Origin: Winogradskyella psychrotolerans
Lineage (GTDB): Bacteria; Bacteroidota; Bacteroidia; Flavobacteriales; Flavobacteriaceae
Direction: 5' to 3'
DNA length: 64,000 bases
Assembly: GCF_018860565.1 (NCBI RefSeq)
Contig: NZ_JAHKPS010000001.1
Span: 62,001 to 126,000, forward strand
A program made the translations under genes and the position numbers. A model generated the notes under the pieces. The model made no database searches, was not told the origin of the DNA, and was given only the letters and a program-made list of their open reading frames with translations. This document shows, piece after piece, positions 38,101-44,383 of the stretch (position 1 is its first letter; each line of letters begins with the position of its first letter).

Positions 38101-38459
38101 GCAGTTTCTTTAACAACAGCAAATGCTTCAGGAAGAATATCGTTTAAGACTCCTTCTGTTACATCGTATATTTGGTCGTCTATTTTATCGACCTCCAAAT
38201 AGATGTCTTCGCGCTCGTCAATATCTTCAGTGACTTGCGCTTTTTCTAAAAGTTCGTCCTTTTTTGTTTGAAGCGGTTGTCTAGCTTCGGCAATTTTTGC
38301 TTTAAATTCGGCAGTTTTTGCCCTCAGTTCATCGTGTGATAAAGCCTCTAAAGCTTTTTCGAACGTTTTTATTTTTTCAACAATAGGCTTAATGGCACTA
38401 ACGTCTTGTTTGGATTTATCTCCAACAAAAACTTTAAGTACTTTATCTAAAAATGTCAT
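35106..38459 (-). CDS. secA: Protein translocase ATPase SecA
   Basis: Drives preproteins through SecYEG. 1117 residues, longer than the ~900 of proteobacterial SecA but usual in Bacteroidota. Walker A is MQTGEGKTLVATLP (about residue 187) and the DEAD-like box is VDEVDSVLVDDA. NBD2 has TNMAGRGTDIKL and the arginine-rich GRAGRQGDPGSSQF. Extra sequence lies between residues ~330 and 420. The C-terminus (GEAKEVKYKQAIPLIEKGEWVLVE) lacks the cysteine-rich SecB/zinc motif, as is normal in this phylum. Confidence 0.97.
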   Translation of the reverse strand: MTFLDKVLKVFVGDKSKQDVSAIKPIVEKIKTFEKALEALSHDELRAKTAEFKAKIAEARQPLQTKKDELLEKAQVTEDIDEREDIYLEVDKIDDQIYDVTEGVLNDILPEAFAVVKETAKRFVHNTQIPVTANAFDREISGSHDYVTLEGDQAIWANSWDAAGKPITWDMIHYDVQLIGGIAMHQGKIAEMQTGEGKTLVATLPVYLNALAGKGVHLVTVNDYLAKRDSAWMAPIFQFHGMSIDCIDYHQPNSDARRKAYNADITYGTNNEFGFDYLRDNMAHSPDDLVQRPHHYAIVDEVDSVLVDDARTPLIISGPVPRGEEHEFDALKPKVQQIEEVQRKYLVGVLAEAKKLIAAGDTKEGGFLLLRAYRGIPKNKALIKYLSEEGIKQLLQKTENFYMQDNNREMPKVDAELYYVIDEKNNQVELSDKGVEFLSGKDDPDFFVMPEMGTEIAKIEAMGLSSEEEANLKEDLFRDFGIKSERIHTLNQLLKAYALFEKDNQYVVMDNKVMIVDEQTGRIMDGRRYSDGLHQAIEAKENVKIEAATQTFATVTLQNYFRMYRKLSGMTGTAVTEAGELWEIYKLDVVEIPTNRPIARDDRDDLVYKTKREKYNAVIDEVVKLANAGRPVLIGTTNVEISELLGKMLSIRKIEHNVLNAKQHKKEAEIVAQAGNAGQVTIATNMAGRGTDIKLSEEVKKAGGLAIVGTERHDSRRVDRQLRGRAGRQGDPGSSQFYVSLEDNLMRLFGSERIAKMMDRMGLKEGEVIQHSMISKSIERAQKKVEENNFGVRKRLLEYDDVMNAQREVIYKRRRNALHGERLRVDLANMIFDTSEGIAETNKNANDFKNFEFELIRYFSMESPISEAEFGKMNATDIAGTIYKAAFKHYREKMQRAADLAFPVIENVYNTQRDKFKRIVVPFTDGVKNLQVVTDLEKAYETKGTQLINDFEKNITLAIVDDAWKVHLRKMDELKQSVQLAVHEQKDPLLIYKFESFELFKAMIDQVNKDVISFLFKGEIPQETANTIQEAKQRKQEKLETQKDEIQNLDERSSQSRQAGEGASRQQQVVETIVREQPKIGRNDKVTIKHVMSGEAKEVKYKQAIPLIEKGEWVLVE

Positions 38460-38629
38460 ATTATAATATTTGTAACGGATTGATTGGTGTCAATCTTTTT
38501 TTTGTTAATTTCAGTTCGTTTGTTTTAAACACGCCTAAAGTCTACTAATAGAGACCGTGGTTAGTTGTGAATTTTACAATTTCCGGCTTAGTTTTAATCT
38601 TTAGGAATTAAAAAAACCATCCGAAAATA

Positions 38630-38669
38630 AAAAAAGTCTCTCAGTTATAATAACGCAAGAGACTTTTTT
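38630..38669 (-). terminator. Rho-independent terminator after the DUF2795 gene
   Basis: Arms 38630-38641 and 38658-38669 (GTCTCT/AGAGAC extended by A/T pairs) give a 12-bp stem with a 16-base loop. It lies 17 bases beyond the stop of the minus-strand DUF2795 gene. Confidence 0.7.
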
Positions 38670-38685
38670 GTGATAATTTTATATG

Positions 38686-38907
38686 TTAATATTCATCCTC
38701 ATTCCAGAGGTAATCTTCGTCAGTAGGATAATCTGGCCAAATTTCTTCAATAGAGTCGTAAGAATCTCCTTCGTCTTCTATCGCTTGTAAATTTTCAACA
38801 ACTTCTAAAGGTGCTCCTGTTCTAATAGCGTAGTCAATAAGCTCGTCTTTGGTCGCTGGCCAAGGTGCATCACTTAAATAAGATGCTAATTCTAATGTCC
38901 AATACAT
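38686..38907 (-). CDS. DUF2795 family small protein
   Basis: 73 residues; acidic C-terminal half (EEIWPDYPTDEDYLWNEDEY). The N-terminal WTLELASYLSDAPWPATKDELIDYAIRTGAP matches DUF2795, a short helical family found in many Bacteroidota. Function unknown. It has its own promoter and terminator, so it is an independent unit upstream of secA. Confidence 0.85.
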   Translation of the reverse strand: MYWTLELASYLSDAPWPATKDELIDYAIRTGAPLEVVENLQAIEDEGDSYDSIEEIWPDYPTDEDYLWNEDEY

Positions 38908-38932
38908 AATTGCGTTGTGATTTTATTTTTTG

Positions 38933-38962
38933 CAAAAATAATTTTTTAGTTGAACAATCCAA
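38933..38962 (-). promoter_or_regulatory. Promoter of the DUF2795 gene
   Basis: On the minus strand, TTG (38962-38960), a 19-base spacer, then TATTTTTG (38940-38933), an exact match to the Bacteroidota TTG-N19-TAnnTTTG form. The ATG is 25 bases downstream. Confidence 0.7.
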
Positions 38963-39026
38963 GAAAAAAATACATTAATTAGCTCTTAGTTTATGTAAAT
39001 TAATTTATCGGTCTCGTTGAACATTT

Positions 39027-39055
39027 ATATTTGTGTGATTTGAATAATTCAAATG
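39027..39055 (+). promoter_or_regulatory. Orphan -7 element followed by a 17-base palindrome
   Basis: TATATTTG (39027-39034) is followed after 4 bases by the perfect palindrome ATTTGAATAATTCAAAT (39039-39055, 8-base arms, single central base). No plus-strand gene lies downstream. Confidence 0.3.
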
Positions 39056-39161
39056 GTATTTATAAATGTTTTATCAGTAATAAAAGAACGTATAATCTTC
39101 AACCTTTGGTTTCGGATTAGCTATTGTGATTTGTAATCCTATTCTGATTTTAATAAATAAG

Positions 39162-39737
39162 TTATGATTCTTTATTAGGAATCCATTTTATCTCTTCAGC
39201 TTGTAAGTCATGTGACAACTTCCGTGCCAATACAAAAAGGTAGTCAGATAGTCTATTAATATACATCAATGTTTCAGGTTGAAACGGTTCTAAATCGTTG
39301 AGATGCGACGCCAAACGCTCAGCTCTACGGCAGACTGTTCGTGCTATGTGACAGAATGACACGGTTTGATGTCCGCCTGGTAAAACAAAATGCGTCATTG
39401 GAGGAAGGCTGTCTTCCATAAGGTCCATTTCTTTTTCTAATTTCTCAATGTCTTCGGTTGCTATTTTCGGAATATTTAAGCGAGCCTTACCGTTTTTTAG
39501 AGTTGCTTTTTCTGGATCTGTGGCTAAAATAGCCCCAACTGTAAATAATCGATTTTGAATATGCATTAATGTATTTTTATACAATTGGTTAATGTCTTGG
39601 TCTCTGATTAAACCAATGTGCGAATTGAGCTCGTCAATGGTGCCGTAACTTTCTATTCTTATATGATGTTTAGGGACGCGTGTGCCACCGAAAAGTGCGG
39701 TTGTTCCCTTGTCTCCTGTTTTTGTATATACTTTCAT
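39162..39737 (-). CDS. Cob(I)yrinic acid a,c-diamide / corrinoid adenosyltransferase (PduO type)
   Basis: 191 residues. It transfers the adenosyl group of ATP to cob(I)alamin, making adenosylcobalamin. The N-terminal VYTKTGDKGTTALFGGTRVPK is the ATP-binding segment of PduO-type enzymes, and FCHIARTVCRRAERLASHL carries the conserved Arg/Glu of the active site. It fits with meaB at 23239, since both serve B12-dependent methylmalonyl-CoA mutase. Intact. Confidence 0.92.
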   Translation of the reverse strand: MKVYTKTGDKGTTALFGGTRVPKHHIRIESYGTIDELNSHIGLIRDQDINQLYKNTLMHIQNRLFTVGAILATDPEKATLKNGKARLNIPKIATEDIEKLEKEMDLMEDSLPPMTHFVLPGGHQTVSFCHIARTVCRRAERLASHLNDLEPFQPETLMYINRLSDYLFVLARKLSHDLQAEEIKWIPNKES

Positions 39738-39742
39738 GTAAA

Positions 39743-39750
39743 CAAATTTA
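39743..39750 (-). promoter_or_regulatory. Putative -7 promoter element of the adenosyltransferase gene
   Basis: The minus strand reads TAAATTTG, ending 5 bases before the ATG at 39737, again predicting a leaderless transcript. No good -33 TTG was seen. Confidence 0.45.
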
Positions 39751-40007
39751 AGCGTTATGTGTTAAATGTTGAGAATTATGAGTTAAAAATTATATGTTTT
39801 ATTTGTAAAGTGTGAAGTTTTGAGATTTGAGGATGAAGAGTGAAGGAAATAGAATAAAGAGGATAGATCAAAGAGTTGTGAGTTGTTGGTGATTGGTCGA
39901 TAGGAAAGAGACAGGATGCAAGAGTCAAGATTATAGAGAATAGAGTTTTTGGTTAGAAATGACGAATTTGGGCTAAAGGCTAAGAGTAACTGCTTACCGA
40001 ACACTGT
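39751..40007. other. Purine-biased, word-like low-complexity spacer
   Basis: The plus strand is strongly purine-rich with recurring GAG, AAGAG and TTGTGAG words (for example GAGATTTGAGGATGAAGAG). On the minus strand these appear as TCTTGACTCTTG-type words. A 73-codon ORF in it is Ser/Leu/Asn-rich and looks like a by-product of composition, not a gene. Confidence 0.5.
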
Positions 40008-40697
40008 CTACTGATTAAACGTATCACTCTCAATAACACCATCTCGTAAACGAATGACACGTTTAGCATGTGCTGCAATGTCTTCTTCGTGAGTTACCAT
40101 AATTACTGTATTACCAGCAGCGTGAATTTCATCGAAAAGAGCCATTATTTCGGTACCTGTTTTAGAATCTAGGTTACCAGTTGGTTCATCTGCTAAGATA
40201 ATAGAAGGTTTGTTAACTAAAGCTCTGCCAACAGCGACACGCTGTCGTTGTCCTCCAGAAAGCTGGTTAGGTTTGTGGTCCATTCGGTCTGATAAACCAA
40301 CATCTGTAAGTACTTCTGTAGCGCGTTTTATACGTTCCTTTTTTGAAGCTCCTGCGTATACCATAGGTAAAGCTACATTATCTAACGCTGTTGTTCTTGG
40401 TAGTAAGTTAAAGGTTTGAAATACAAAACCTATTTCGGTGTTTCTAATATCAGCAAGTTCGTCATCTGACATTTGACTTACATCATTCCCGTTTAAGTTG
40501 TATGAACCAGCGGTTGGTGTATCTAAGCAACCTAATAAATTCATTAGTGTAGATTTGCCAGATCCAGAAGGTCCCATTATGGCTACATATTCGCCACGCT
40601 TTATGTCTAAATCAATGCCTTTTAGTACATGAACAACCTCTTGTCCTAATTTAAAATCTCTAATGATGTTTCTAATTTCGATGACGTTGTCACTCAT
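40008..40697 (-). CDS. ABC transporter ATP-binding protein (LolD/MacB type)
   Basis: 229 residues: Walker [10 protein letters not shown] (about residues 38-46), Q-loop FVFQTFNLL, signature [15 protein letters not shown], Walker [14 protein letters not shown] and H-loop MVTHEED. This group energises LolCDE-type lipoprotein release or MacB-type export. The permease is not adjacent in this window, so the partner is unknown. Confidence 0.9.
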   Translation of the reverse strand: MSDNVIEIRNIIRDFKLGQEVVHVLKGIDLDIKRGEYVAIMGPSGSGKSTLMNLLGCLDTPTAGSYNLNGNDVSQMSDDELADIRNTEIGFVFQTFNLLPRTTALDNVALPMVYAGASKKERIKRATEVLTDVGLSDRMDHKPNQLSGGQRQRVAVGRALVNKPSIILADEPTGNLDSKTGTEIMALFDEIHAAGNTVIMVTHEEDIAAHAKRVIRLRDGVIESDTFNQ

Positions 40698-40787
40698 ATA
40701 TAAAAGATATTATTACTTAAATCTTCTGCAAGATAAAGGAATTTAAAAAATCGGTTCATTACATAAGACGTTAAAGTTGTAGACTTG

Positions 40788-41558
40788 TTACAATCTAATT
40801 TTAAAATGTTCTTCTGCTTGTTCTTTTCTAAAGAAAACAAACCCCATATGGAAGCAATCTACAGTAACCGTTACAGCATTGTGGTTTTTTATGTAATCCC
40901 AGGCTTCCGTCATACCTTTAGACCAATAAATATCATCAAAAACAAAAACAGAATCATTATGAGTTTTTGGTATTAAAGCTTCAAAATATTGAATGGTAGC
41001 GTCTTTATTATGATGTCCGTCGAAGAAGATAAAATCGAAGTTGTTATCGTTTAAAACAGAGATTTTATCAATGAAATTTCCAATTTTATATTCAACATTA
41101 TTAATGCCCTGTTTTTTTAGCATAGATTGAGCGAAATTAGATGTATTTGAGCAGCCTTCAATTGTAATTATTTGCGAAGTATTATTTGCTAATGCTATAG
41201 CATAAGTTCCCATGCCTAAAGACGTTCCTAATTCTAAAACTTTTTTAAAACCGAAATACTTAGAAAGTCTAAATAATAACCGAGCATCTTTTTTAGAACT
41301 ACTAGAGGTTTTTGCCATATCACTAACCTTTCGTTGCTTGGCATCTAAGGTTTTTGAACCTGCACCTAAGTCTGTGATATTAAGAGTTGTGTTGGAGTCC
41401 TTTAAATCCTTTTTATAATGTTTGAGTTTTGTATAGGCTTCATAACTTGTTTTGTCATAAAGGCATTTAGTTACAAAATTATAGACAAAAGGGGAGTGGA
41501 CTCCATGTTGATTGGTGGCTTTTAAAAGGAATTGTATATATGCTTTTATTTGGTACAC
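40788..41558 (-). CDS. Class I SAM-dependent methyltransferase (O-methyltransferase-like)
   Basis: 256 residues. SAM motif I is KVLELGTSLGMGTYAIALAN near residue 115, the acidic residue follows in ITIEGC, and FDFIFFDGHHNKDATIQYFEAL is the metal/substrate segment seen in catechol-type O-methyltransferases. The N-terminal 60 residues (YIQFLLKATNQHGVHSPFVYNF) are characteristic of a Bacteroidota-specific subgroup. Substrate unknown. Confidence 0.8.
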   Translation of the reverse strand: MYQIKAYIQFLLKATNQHGVHSPFVYNFVTKCLYDKTSYEAYTKLKHYKKDLKDSNTTLNITDLGAGSKTLDAKQRKVSDMAKTSSSSKKDARLLFRLSKYFGFKKVLELGTSLGMGTYAIALANNTSQIITIEGCSNTSNFAQSMLKKQGINNVEYKIGNFIDKISVLNDNNFDFIFFDGHHNKDATIQYFEALIPKTHNDSVFVFDDIYWSKGMTEAWDYIKNHNAVTVTVDCFHMGFVFFRKEQAEEHFKIRL

Positions 41559-41607
41559 GTTTTAGATTTCCGAGTTTTAAAATTTCTTTGCCATTGTAGA
41601 TTTGTTA

Positions 41608-43470
41608 TTAACCTTCCAATTTTTCGGCTAATTCAAACCAGCGCAGTTCTTTTTCTTCAATGGTATCAATAATTGCTTGCAGCTTTTCTGAAAGTTTACT
41701 GATTTGGTCTTGGGATAGGTCTGGATTAAGGAATTTAGCTTCTAATTCTGATTTGTCTAACTCTAATGACCTTATTTTAGAGGTTAAATTTTTGTATTCT
41801 TTTTGTTCGTTGTAGTCTAGTTTGTTGGCTTCATTTTGCTTTTCAGCTTTTGTATTGTCAATTTTTTCTACCGTTTCAATTTGCTTTGGTTGGCTACTGT
41901 CATAAGCTCTAAAATCGGAATAATTACCAGGGAAATCATCAACAATACCTTCACCTCTAAAGACAAACATATGATCCACAATTTTGTCCATAAAGTAACG
42001 GTCGTGAGATACCACTAATAATACTCCAGGGAAGTCTCTAAGGAAATCTTCAAGGACATTTAAAGTTACAATGTCTAAATCGTTGGTAGGCTCATCGAGA
42101 ATCAAGACATTAGGGTTCTGAATTAAAACAGTACATAAGTACAGTCGTTTTTGTTCGCCACCACTAAGTTTTTCTACAAAATCCCATTGTTTTTTTCTGT
42201 CGAATAAAAAACGTTCTAATAATTGTTGAGCACTAATCTGTCTGCCTTTAGATAATGGGATGTATTCTCCAAATTCTTTAATGACGTCAATGACTTTTTG
42301 ATTGGGTTTTGCTTTTATTCCTCCTTGAGTATAATAGCCAATTTTAACAGTTTCTCCAATAACTACTTTACCGGCATCTGGTTGCAAACTCTGTGTTAAA
42401 AGGTTTAGAAATGTCGATTTTCCTGTTCCGTTTTTTCCAATAATACCTATGCGTTCCCCTTTTTTGAAAGTGTATTCAAAATCTTTTAATATAGTCTTGT
42501 TTTTAAACGCTTTAGATACTTTATGGAATTCTATAATTTTACTTCCAAGGCGTTCCATGTGAATTTCTAATTGCACTTGGTGGTCGTTACGGCGCTGGTG
42601 TGCCTTAGATTTTATTTCATGGAAATCGTCAATTCTACTTTTTGATTTTGTGGTACGCGCTTTGGGTTGGCGACGCATCCAATCTAATTCTTTTTTGAAG
42701 AGCTGTTTGGCTTTGCCAACTTCGGTGGCCTGGTTTTCTATTCGGGCTTCTTTTTTTTCTAAATAGTAAGAGTAATTTCCTTTATAAGTATGTAATTCGC
42801 CATGGTCTAATTCTATAATTTCATTACAGACACGTTCTAGAAAATAGCGGTCGTGCGTAACCATGAACAAGGTTTGTTGTGTTTTTGCGAAATAGTCTTC
42901 TAGCCATTCAATCATTTCTAAATCGAGATGGTTGGTTGGCTCATCAAGAATTAAAATATCCGGTTTGCTTAATAGTGCTTGAGCTAGTGCTAGACGTTTT
43001 TTTTGACCGCCAGAAAGTGTGCTTACTTTCATAGATAAATCGTCTAGCTTTAATTGCGATAACGTTTGTTGGTATTGGGTTTCAAATTCCCAAGCATTAT
43101 GGCGGTCCATAGCTTCAAAAGCTTTTTGATAAGCATCAGCGTCTTCAGGATTTTTTAAAGCATACTCATAGGCTTCAATGATTTTTAAAATGGGGATGTC
43201 TGAAGCGAAAATGGTTTCTTTAAGTGTAAGCTTAGGATCTAAATCGGGTTCTTGATCTAAAAATGCTAATCGTAATCCTTTTCTAATGACGATTTGACCA
43301 TCGTCTGGAGAATCTTTTCTAGCTAAAATATTGAGAATAGAAGTTTTTCCACTTCCGTTTTTAGCTACAAAAGCAATTTTCTGATCTTTATGAATACTAA
43401 ATGATAAATCCTTGAAAAGTACAAGCTCTCCAAAAGACTTAGAAATGTTTTCGACGTTGAGGTAATTCAA
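41608..43470 (-). CDS. ABC-F family ATPase (Uup-like)
   Basis: 620 residues with two ABC domains and no membrane part. Walker A sites are VAKNGSGKTS and GKNGTGKST; signatures are TLSGGQKKRLALAQ and LSGGEQKRLYL; Walker B sites are LILDEPTNHLD and LILDEPTNDLD. The C-terminal coiled coil (about 545-620) is Uup-like. ABC-F proteins act on the ribosome, and Uup also affects transposon excision in E. coli. The start is a TTG at 43470: no in-frame ATG exists near the conserved N-terminus NYLNVENISKSFG. Confidence 0.9.
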   Translation of the reverse strand: MNYLNVENISKSFGELVLFKDLSFSIHKDQKIAFVAKNGSGKTSILNILARKDSPDDGQIVIRKGLRLAFLDQEPDLDPKLTLKETIFASDIPILKIIEAYEYALKNPEDADAYQKAFEAMDRHNAWEFETQYQQTLSQLKLDDLSMKVSTLSGGQKKRLALAQALLSKPDILILDEPTNHLDLEMIEWLEDYFAKTQQTLFMVTHDRYFLERVCNEIIELDHGELHTYKGNYSYYLEKKEARIENQATEVGKAKQLFKKELDWMRRQPKARTTKSKSRIDDFHEIKSKAHQRRNDHQVQLEIHMERLGSKIIEFHKVSKAFKNKTILKDFEYTFKKGERIGIIGKNGTGKSTFLNLLTQSLQPDAGKVVIGETVKIGYYTQGGIKAKPNQKVIDVIKEFGEYIPLSKGRQISAQQLLERFLFDRKKQWDFVEKLSGGEQKRLYLCTVLIQNPNVLILDEPTNDLDIVTLNVLEDFLRDFPGVLLVVSHDRYFMDKIVDHMFVFRGEGIVDDFPGNYSDFRAYDSSQPKQIETVEKIDNTKAEKQNEANKLDYNEQKEYKNLTSKIRSLELDKSELEAKFLNPDLSQDQISKLSEKLQAIIDTIEEKELRWFELAEKLEG

Positions 43471-43520
43471 ACTGTTTTTTTTACAAAGAACGGAAATAAA
43501 CCAAAAAGAATACTAATAGT

Positions 43521-43550
43521 TTTGATATTACTATTGATGCATTATATTTG
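43521..43550 (+). promoter_or_regulatory. Promoter of the polysaccharide locus
   Basis: TTTG at 43521-43524, an 18-base spacer, then TATATTTG at 43543-43550, an excellent Bacteroidota promoter match. The first gene starts 22 bases downstream (43573). Confidence 0.75.
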
Positions 43551-43572
43551 TCTTTAAAGATTTATTGTACAT

Positions 43573-44373
43573 ATGAAGCGTATTAAGCTTTTAATTATTG
43601 TGTTGAGTTGTGTTATTGTTTCGTCCTGTATTCCTCATAAGGACACTATTTATTTACAAGACAAAGGGAGGTCAAATAATGATACTATTCCAAATAACTT
43701 GAGTGAAGTTCAGAAGCCTTATAGAATTCAGGTTAATGATATTCTTAATATAAAAGTAAAATCTATAGACCAAGAAGCTGTAGCTATCTTGAACCCAAGT
43801 GGCGAAGAGAAGTTAAATGCTAGTAGTGCAGAACGTGCTTATTTTGATGGTTTTACTGTAGATGTTCATGGGAATATTAGAATTCCAACTTTAGGCTATA
43901 TTAATGTTTTGGGTTTTACAACTGAAGAAATTGAAAAGATAATTGAAAAAAAGTTGCTCGATGAGCAATTTAAAGAAACTGCAAATATTTTTGTAACTGT
44001 TAAATTGGCAGGTTTGCGTTATACAGCAAATGGTGAAGTTGGTTCGCCAGGAAGTAATGTGTTGTTTTCGGAGCGTGTTAACATTTTTGAGGCGATAGCA
44101 AATGTTGGAGAAATACCTGTAACTGGGAATAAAAAAGATGTTTTAATTATTAGACAGTACCCTCAAGGTCAAAAAATACATAGTTTAGATTTAACAGATG
44201 TAAATGTTATGAAATCTCCCTATTATTATATACAACCTAATGATATTATATATGTGAAGCCATTGAGACAAAAATCTATTGGTACAGGAGAAACAGCTGT
44301 ATCTAGTTTGAGTACTATAGCTTCTATTGTGTCATTATTGGCGACTTCAGTATTGCTTTATTCAAGACTATAA
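43573..44373 (+). CDS. Wza-like outer-membrane polysaccharide export lipoprotein
   Basis: 266 residues with a lipoprotein signal (lipobox SSCI at about 17-20). A Poly_export domain (about 50-145, YRIQVNDILNIKVKSIDQEA, GNIRIPTLGYINVLG) and an SLBB-type domain (about 150-225, ANGEVGSPGSN) follow, and the end is hydrophobic (SIVSLLATSVLLYS, ~250-264). It would form the outer-membrane exit for the polysaccharide built by the genes that follow. First gene of the locus, directly behind its promoter. Confidence 0.92.
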   Translation: MKRIKLLIIVLSCVIVSSCIPHKDTIYLQDKGRSNNDTIPNNLSEVQKPYRIQVNDILNIKVKSIDQEAVAILNPSGEEKLNASSAERAYFDGFTVDVHGNIRIPTLGYINVLGFTTEEIEKIIEKKLLDEQFKETANIFVTVKLAGLRYTANGEVGSPGSNVLFSERVNIFEAIANVGEIPVTGNKKDVLIIRQYPQGQKIHSLDLTDVNVMKSPYYYIQPNDIIYVKPLRQKSIGTGETAVSSLSTIASIVSLLATSVLLYSRL

Positions 44374-44383
44374 TTATTTATAT

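Noticed and set aside
39054..39065. Start codon just after the 17-base palindrome as a small gene
   Set aside because: The frame closes after three codons.
39783..40004. 73-codon minus-strand ORF
   Set aside because: Lies wholly in word-like low-complexity spacer; its Ser/Leu/Asn-rich product is explained by the purine/pyrimidine bias, and no family is recognised.
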